Positions 61,346 to 64,000 of a DNA stretch of 64,000 bases are shown in pieces. Source of the stretch: JBBIRW01 sp037441565. Lineage in GTDB: Bacteria > Desulfobacterota > JBBIRW01. The notes below the pieces were generated by a model. The model saw only the letters and a list, made by a program, of their open reading frames with translations. It had not been told where the DNA came from and ran no database searches. The stretch spans positions 274,273-338,272 of the forward strand of contig JBBIRW010000002.1 of assembly GCA_037441565.1 (NCBI GenBank), written 5' to 3'. Position numbers and translations under genes: made by a program. Within the stretch, counting starts at the first letter, position 1, and each line of letters opens with the position of its first letter.

Positions 61346-62474
61346 CCTTTATATAAAGCTGACAGAAGAAAAACAGCAAGAAAATATATTTTTCTCACCT
61401 TTTAGCATCTCTACTGCACTTGCTATGACTTTTGAAGATGCAAGAAAAGAAACTGCTAAACAGATAGCAAAAGTCTTTTACTTTCCAGAGGATAACAAGA
61501 TCCGTAGAGAACAGTTTTTAGAGATGATCAATGAAATAAACAAGAAAGACAAAAAATACCAGCTTTATACTGCAAACGCCCTCTGGGTTGAAAAGAAATA
61601 TAAACTTCTTGATGACTATTTAAAGACAATAGAAAAATACTATCATGGTAAGGCAACTAATGTTGGTTTTATTGATGCGGAGGAAAGAGAGAAATCAAGA
61701 AAAATGATAAATGGCTGGATAGAAGAAAAAACAAACCACAAAATTAAAGAGTTAATAAAACGCGAGCATCTATCCAAAGATACAAGACTTGTTCTTACCA
61801 ATGCCATATATTTCAAAGGCAACTGGCAGATGCAGTTTAATAAATCTGCTACAAAAGATGAAGAGTTTAAAATAACTTTAGATAAAAAGGTAAAAGTTCC
61901 GATGATGAGTCTTGGCATGAGGGAATTTGAGTTCCCTAAATTCATGTATACAGAATTCATGTATACAGAAACAGAAGATTTACAGGCTCTTGAACTGCCT
62001 TATGAAGGAGGGGAGTTATCCATGTTGATATTTCTACCAAAAAAAGATATAAAAGAAGTTGAAAAGAAACTTAACTATAATATGCTGAAGCAGTTAAAAA
62101 GTAGAATGGGACTACGTCAAGTAGAAGTATATCTACCAAAGTTTAAGTTTGAAGGAGATTACACTTTAAACGATACTCTTAAAAAGATGGGAATGCCTAT
62201 CGCTTTTGATGACAATCTTGCAGATTTTTCAGGTATGAGCGGTAAGTCAGATCTTTACATAGGCTATGCGCTCCACAAGGCATTTGTAGATGTAAACGAG
62301 GAAGGCACAGAAGCTGCTGCAGTAACTGTCGAGATTTCGGCGATACCATTATCATTAGCACCACCACCTTTACCCGTCATCTTCCGAGCAGACCATCCCT
62401 TTATATTTTTAATCCAACACAACAAAACAGGTGCTATACTTTTTATTGGAAGGGTCTATGAGCCAAAGAAGTAA
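61239..62474 (+). CDS. Secreted serpin (serine protease inhibitor)
   Basis: 411 aa. Signal peptide MNLSKISCLIFVFLICSLSE (cleavage near SASAES), then a full serpin: NIFFSPFSISTALAMTFEDA, TNAIYFKGNWQMQF, the reactive-centre hinge EEGTEAAAVTVEIS (~354-367), and HPFIFLIQHNKTGAILFIGR. The hinge residues (E-G-T-E-A-A-A) are those of an inhibitory serpin; the cleavage site lies around IPLSLAPP. It contains an exact in-frame 15-bp tandem repeat (FMYTE twice, 61941-61970). Bacterial serpins probably protect against foreign or own proteases. Confidence 0.93.
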   Translation: MNLSKISCLIFVFLICSLSEASAESIVDANNKFAFDLYIKLTEEKQQENIFFSPFSISTALAMTFEDARKETAKQIAKVFYFPEDNKIRREQFLEMINEINKKDKKYQLYTANALWVEKKYKLLDDYLKTIEKYYHGKATNVGFIDAEEREKSRKMINGWIEEKTNHKIKELIKREHLSKDTRLVLTNAIYFKGNWQMQFNKSATKDEEFKITLDKKVKVPMMSLGMREFEFPKFMYTEFMYTETEDLQALELPYEGGELSMLIFLPKKDIKEVEKKLNYNMLKQLKSRMGLRQVEVYLPKFKFEGDYTLNDTLKKMGMPIAFDDNLADFSGMSGKSDLYIGYALHKAFVDVNEEGTEAAAVTVEISAIPLSLAPPPLPVIFRADHPFIFLIQHNKTGAILFIGRVYEPKK

Positions 62475-62620
62475 AAATGGAATAGATCAAGAAAAAATTA
62501 AAAGTATAAAATTACTTGAAAAATAAAAAGTTTATTTTTACTATTAAATTATAAGAGGCAGAGATAGACATTAAAATAAACCCTGCGGAATTCAGGAAAA
62601 ATAAAAACAGGAGGTCTACC

Positions 62621-62951
62621 ATGAAAAAACTTAAAACTTATCAATTTGTTGTTAGGGTTTACCTCTCTTCTTGCCAGTTGCGCTACTCCAGCTTGGGATA
62701 TTATTAAAATCCCGCGCACCCCTGAAAACCTTCAAGCTTTTAGAGAATGCCAGAGGACGTGGGCTACATCTACTGGATATAGTCATGAAGGATTTTTAAG
62801 ATTGAAAGATCAGTGTGTTAAAACTATTCCTAATATCACTATATTAAATAACTTAAGTAAAGAGGAATTTCATAAAGCTATTTCAGAAGAACGCTGTGAT
62901 AAGATAGATGAGGGATATGTTTATTGGTATTATTTTTGTGAACCGAAATAA
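62621..62951 (+). pseudogene. Small lipoprotein with a frameshift in its signal sequence
   Basis: ATG at 62621 has GGAGG six bases before it, but reads out of frame with the remainder and stops soon. With one A fewer in the A6 run after the ATG, the product would be MKNLKLINLLLGFTSLLASC (a lipobox) followed by about 90 residues (RTWATSTGYSHEGFLRLKDQ, CDKIDEGYVYWYYFCEPK). Without correction only an internal TTG (62646) can start it. Unknown family. A sequencing error or slippage-dependent gene are both possible. Confidence 0.65.
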
Positions 62952-62958
62952 AATCACA

Positions 62959-63036
62959 CAGGAAACCCTTATCGGTATGATTACAACTGGTTATGCTGGA
63001 ACAGATTTTATAGAAGTTTTTATGACAAGAACTTAG
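62959..63036 (+). pseudogene. Short coding-like fragment
   Basis: A frame with no good start reads QETLIGMITTGYAGTDFIEV and ends TAG at 63034. It looks like the tail of a conserved protein that I do not recognise. The rest of 62952-63079 shows nothing else. Confidence 0.3.
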
Positions 63037-63079
63037 AAAAAAACAGACTAACATTAAAACATTAAAAGGAGAAGGTTAT

Positions 63080-63772
63080 ATGAAAGATGCAGGAAAGATA
63101 AAAGATGGATGCTACAATTCAAGATTTTTTGTTTTATTATCAGCTTGCATTTTCTTGTTTTTAACTGGATGTGCATGATTTATATCACCGGCAAGAGAGC
63201 ATGTTCTTAAGGATAATACCCCATATTGGTTTGATTATGATGCAAGCAGAAGAGGAGCATTTATTATCCCATCAAAAATGCAGATAAAGATGTGCGCTGA
63301 ACCATCCCCTGATGTGGCATTGAATATTCTTGATAAATTTAAAATCACTGTTCCTGTTGAGAATATTCCAGTTTCTGGTCAAGTGGATATTTCCCAGCAA
63401 ATCATACAATTAGCAAGAAGAAGCCAATCTATCCTCTTTTTAAGAGAAGCCTTATACAGATTATGTGAAATCTCCCTTAATAAAAACCTGACAGAGAGCC
63501 AGATTTTAGATATGTATAAACAAGTTGTAAAGGTTAGTTCTAAATCAGCAGAAGCTGAGTTAACAAAAGCACAAGCTGAATTAACAAAAGAGCAAGCTCG
63601 TTTATCTGAGATACGAAAAGACATTTTTATGAAAGTTGAAAAAATTATTGAATATGTTAATGAAAATGGAAAGGTTAGTAAGGAAAAGCTCTCAGAGCTT
63701 ACAAAAGGAACATCCATAGAAGAAATATTCAAAAAATTCTATGATAAGCCAATTAATGAGTTTAAAGAGTAG
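63080..63772 (+). pseudogene. Lipoprotein gene with an in-frame TGA after the lipobox
   Basis: ATG at 63080 (AAGGAGAAGG close by) begins a lipoprotein signal: SACIFLFLTGCA. The next codon, 63176-63178, is TGA, after which the frame stays open to TAG at 63770: FISPAREHVLKDNTPYWFDY, then a body of ~190 residues with a coiled coil (AEAELTKAQAELTKEQARLS). Past the TAG it continues LEKRYLEYIDLLFEKIKDK to a TAA, so a second stop may also be new. The position has no resemblance to a Sec site. Unknown family. Confidence 0.6.
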
Positions 63773-63846
63773 TTAGAAAAACGATATTTAGAGTATATAG
63801 ACCTATTATTTGAAAAAATCAAAGATAAATAATAAGGAGGTAAGCC

Positions 63847-64000
63847 ATGGATTTCATCACAATTGATATTTTTACCGATGAAGAAGAGGCGAAGAAGAGG
63901 ATGAAAGATCACCAAGCAATGGGTCATAAAGTAGACTTAAGAAAAGCTGATGGTATCAATGTTAATGAATGTATAAATGATTGTATTGTAAAGTATGATA
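63847..64000 (+). CDS. Unknown protein, 3' end outside the window
   Basis: An excellent ribosome site AAGGAGGTAAGCC precedes the ATG. The 51 visible codons read MDFITIDIFTDEEEAKKRMK and so on to CINDCIVKYD, still open at the last base. A short soluble protein with a pair of cysteines is likely; family not recognised. Confidence 0.7.
   Translation, partial: MDFITIDIFTDEEEAKKRMKDHQAMGHKVDLRKADGINVNECINDCIVKYD

Noticed and set aside
62519..62539. AT-only palindrome (AAAAATAAA/TTTATTTTT) after the serpin as a terminator
   Set aside because: No G or C in the stem, so a stable hairpin is doubtful; it may be chance in A+T-rich DNA.
63176..63178. TGA after LTGCA as selenocysteine
   Set aside because: It sits in a signal peptide junction with no family Cys and no suitable hairpin; nonsense mutation is simpler.
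1..64000. Genome-wide recoding of UGA as a sense codon
   Set aside because: Many intact genes end in TGA, including several ATGA overlaps, and Trp is normally TGG in all conserved motifs. Only three in-frame TGAs were seen.
1..64000. CRISPR array, insertion sequence, integrase or prophage
   Set aside because: No spaced repeat array, transposase DDE motif, tyrosine recombinase motif or phage structural gene could be found on either strand.

Overview
The window is a stretch of bacterial chromosome, not a phage or plasmid. Many genes carry lipoprotein signals, and there is an outer-membrane barrel, a LolB/DUF4292-like lipoprotein and meso-DAP peptidoglycan recycling, so the cell is Gram-negative. 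A siroheme sulfite reductase fused to TusA, an Aquifex-type aconitase, a K+-independent H+-pyrophosphatase, DUF47/Pit phosphate uptake and DUF3015/DUF4105 proteins fit an anaerobic or microaerophilic lineage such as Desulfobacterota or Nitrospirota. No marker gene settles the phylum, so this placement is tentative.

Bases 1-21,300: a 3' part of hflX, then a long, tightly overlapped minus-strand run. In transcription order it holds a TPR lipoprotein, a DUF4292-like lipoprotein, oppA-oppB-oppC, a small winged-helix gene, a Nudix hydrolase, a metallophosphoesterase, two SDR enzymes around a zinc-peptidase lipoprotein, then a peptidoglycan-recycling block (ldcA, a beta-lactamase-fold serine hydrolase, mpl) and ttcA. 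Further on come a heterodimeric ABC exporter and an orphan oppD. Two plus-strand genes interrupt the run (an inositol-phosphatase family gene and a DUF3568 lipoprotein).

Bases 21,300-41,200: tldD, a DsbC-like protein with a CxxCH motif, cspA with a clear terminator, dcd, rmuC, an SDR, then the sulfite reductase-TusA gene divergent from a BTAD regulator plus a free TusA. The shared promoter has an 11-bp-period direct repeat and a perfect palindrome. Next come a membrane protein, a tocopherol-cyclase-like protein and a GMC oxidoreductase; a metallophosphoesterase and aldehyde dehydrogenase; aconitase; panE; and an outer-membrane barrel.

Bases 41,200-53,950: tRNA-Val(CAC), a frameshifted pit gene with its DUF47 partner, a divergent TatC, hppA, a GDPD phosphodiesterase, queF, an MFS transporter, a nitroreductase, DUF3015-DUF4105-hydrolase, an ArsM-like methyltransferase and tRNA-Leu(CAA). 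The methyltransferase is the best candidate for something unusual. Its frame is interrupted by a UGA exactly where the family has a conserved Cys, it then continues for 47 family-like codons, and a bacterial SECIS-like hairpin with a GGUC apical loop follows the UGA. It reads as a selenoprotein.

Bases 53,950-64,000, beyond tRNA-Leu: a more A+T-rich accessory region of secreted coiled-coil proteins, two TPR-PDZ-thioredoxin paralogues, an AbiE toxin-antitoxin pair, a secreted serpin and several lipoproteins. It is littered with broken genes: a PDZ remnant, a possible CHAT-domain tail, and lipoproteins with a homopolymer frameshift or in-frame stops. No transposase, integrase, CRISPR array or rRNA was seen.
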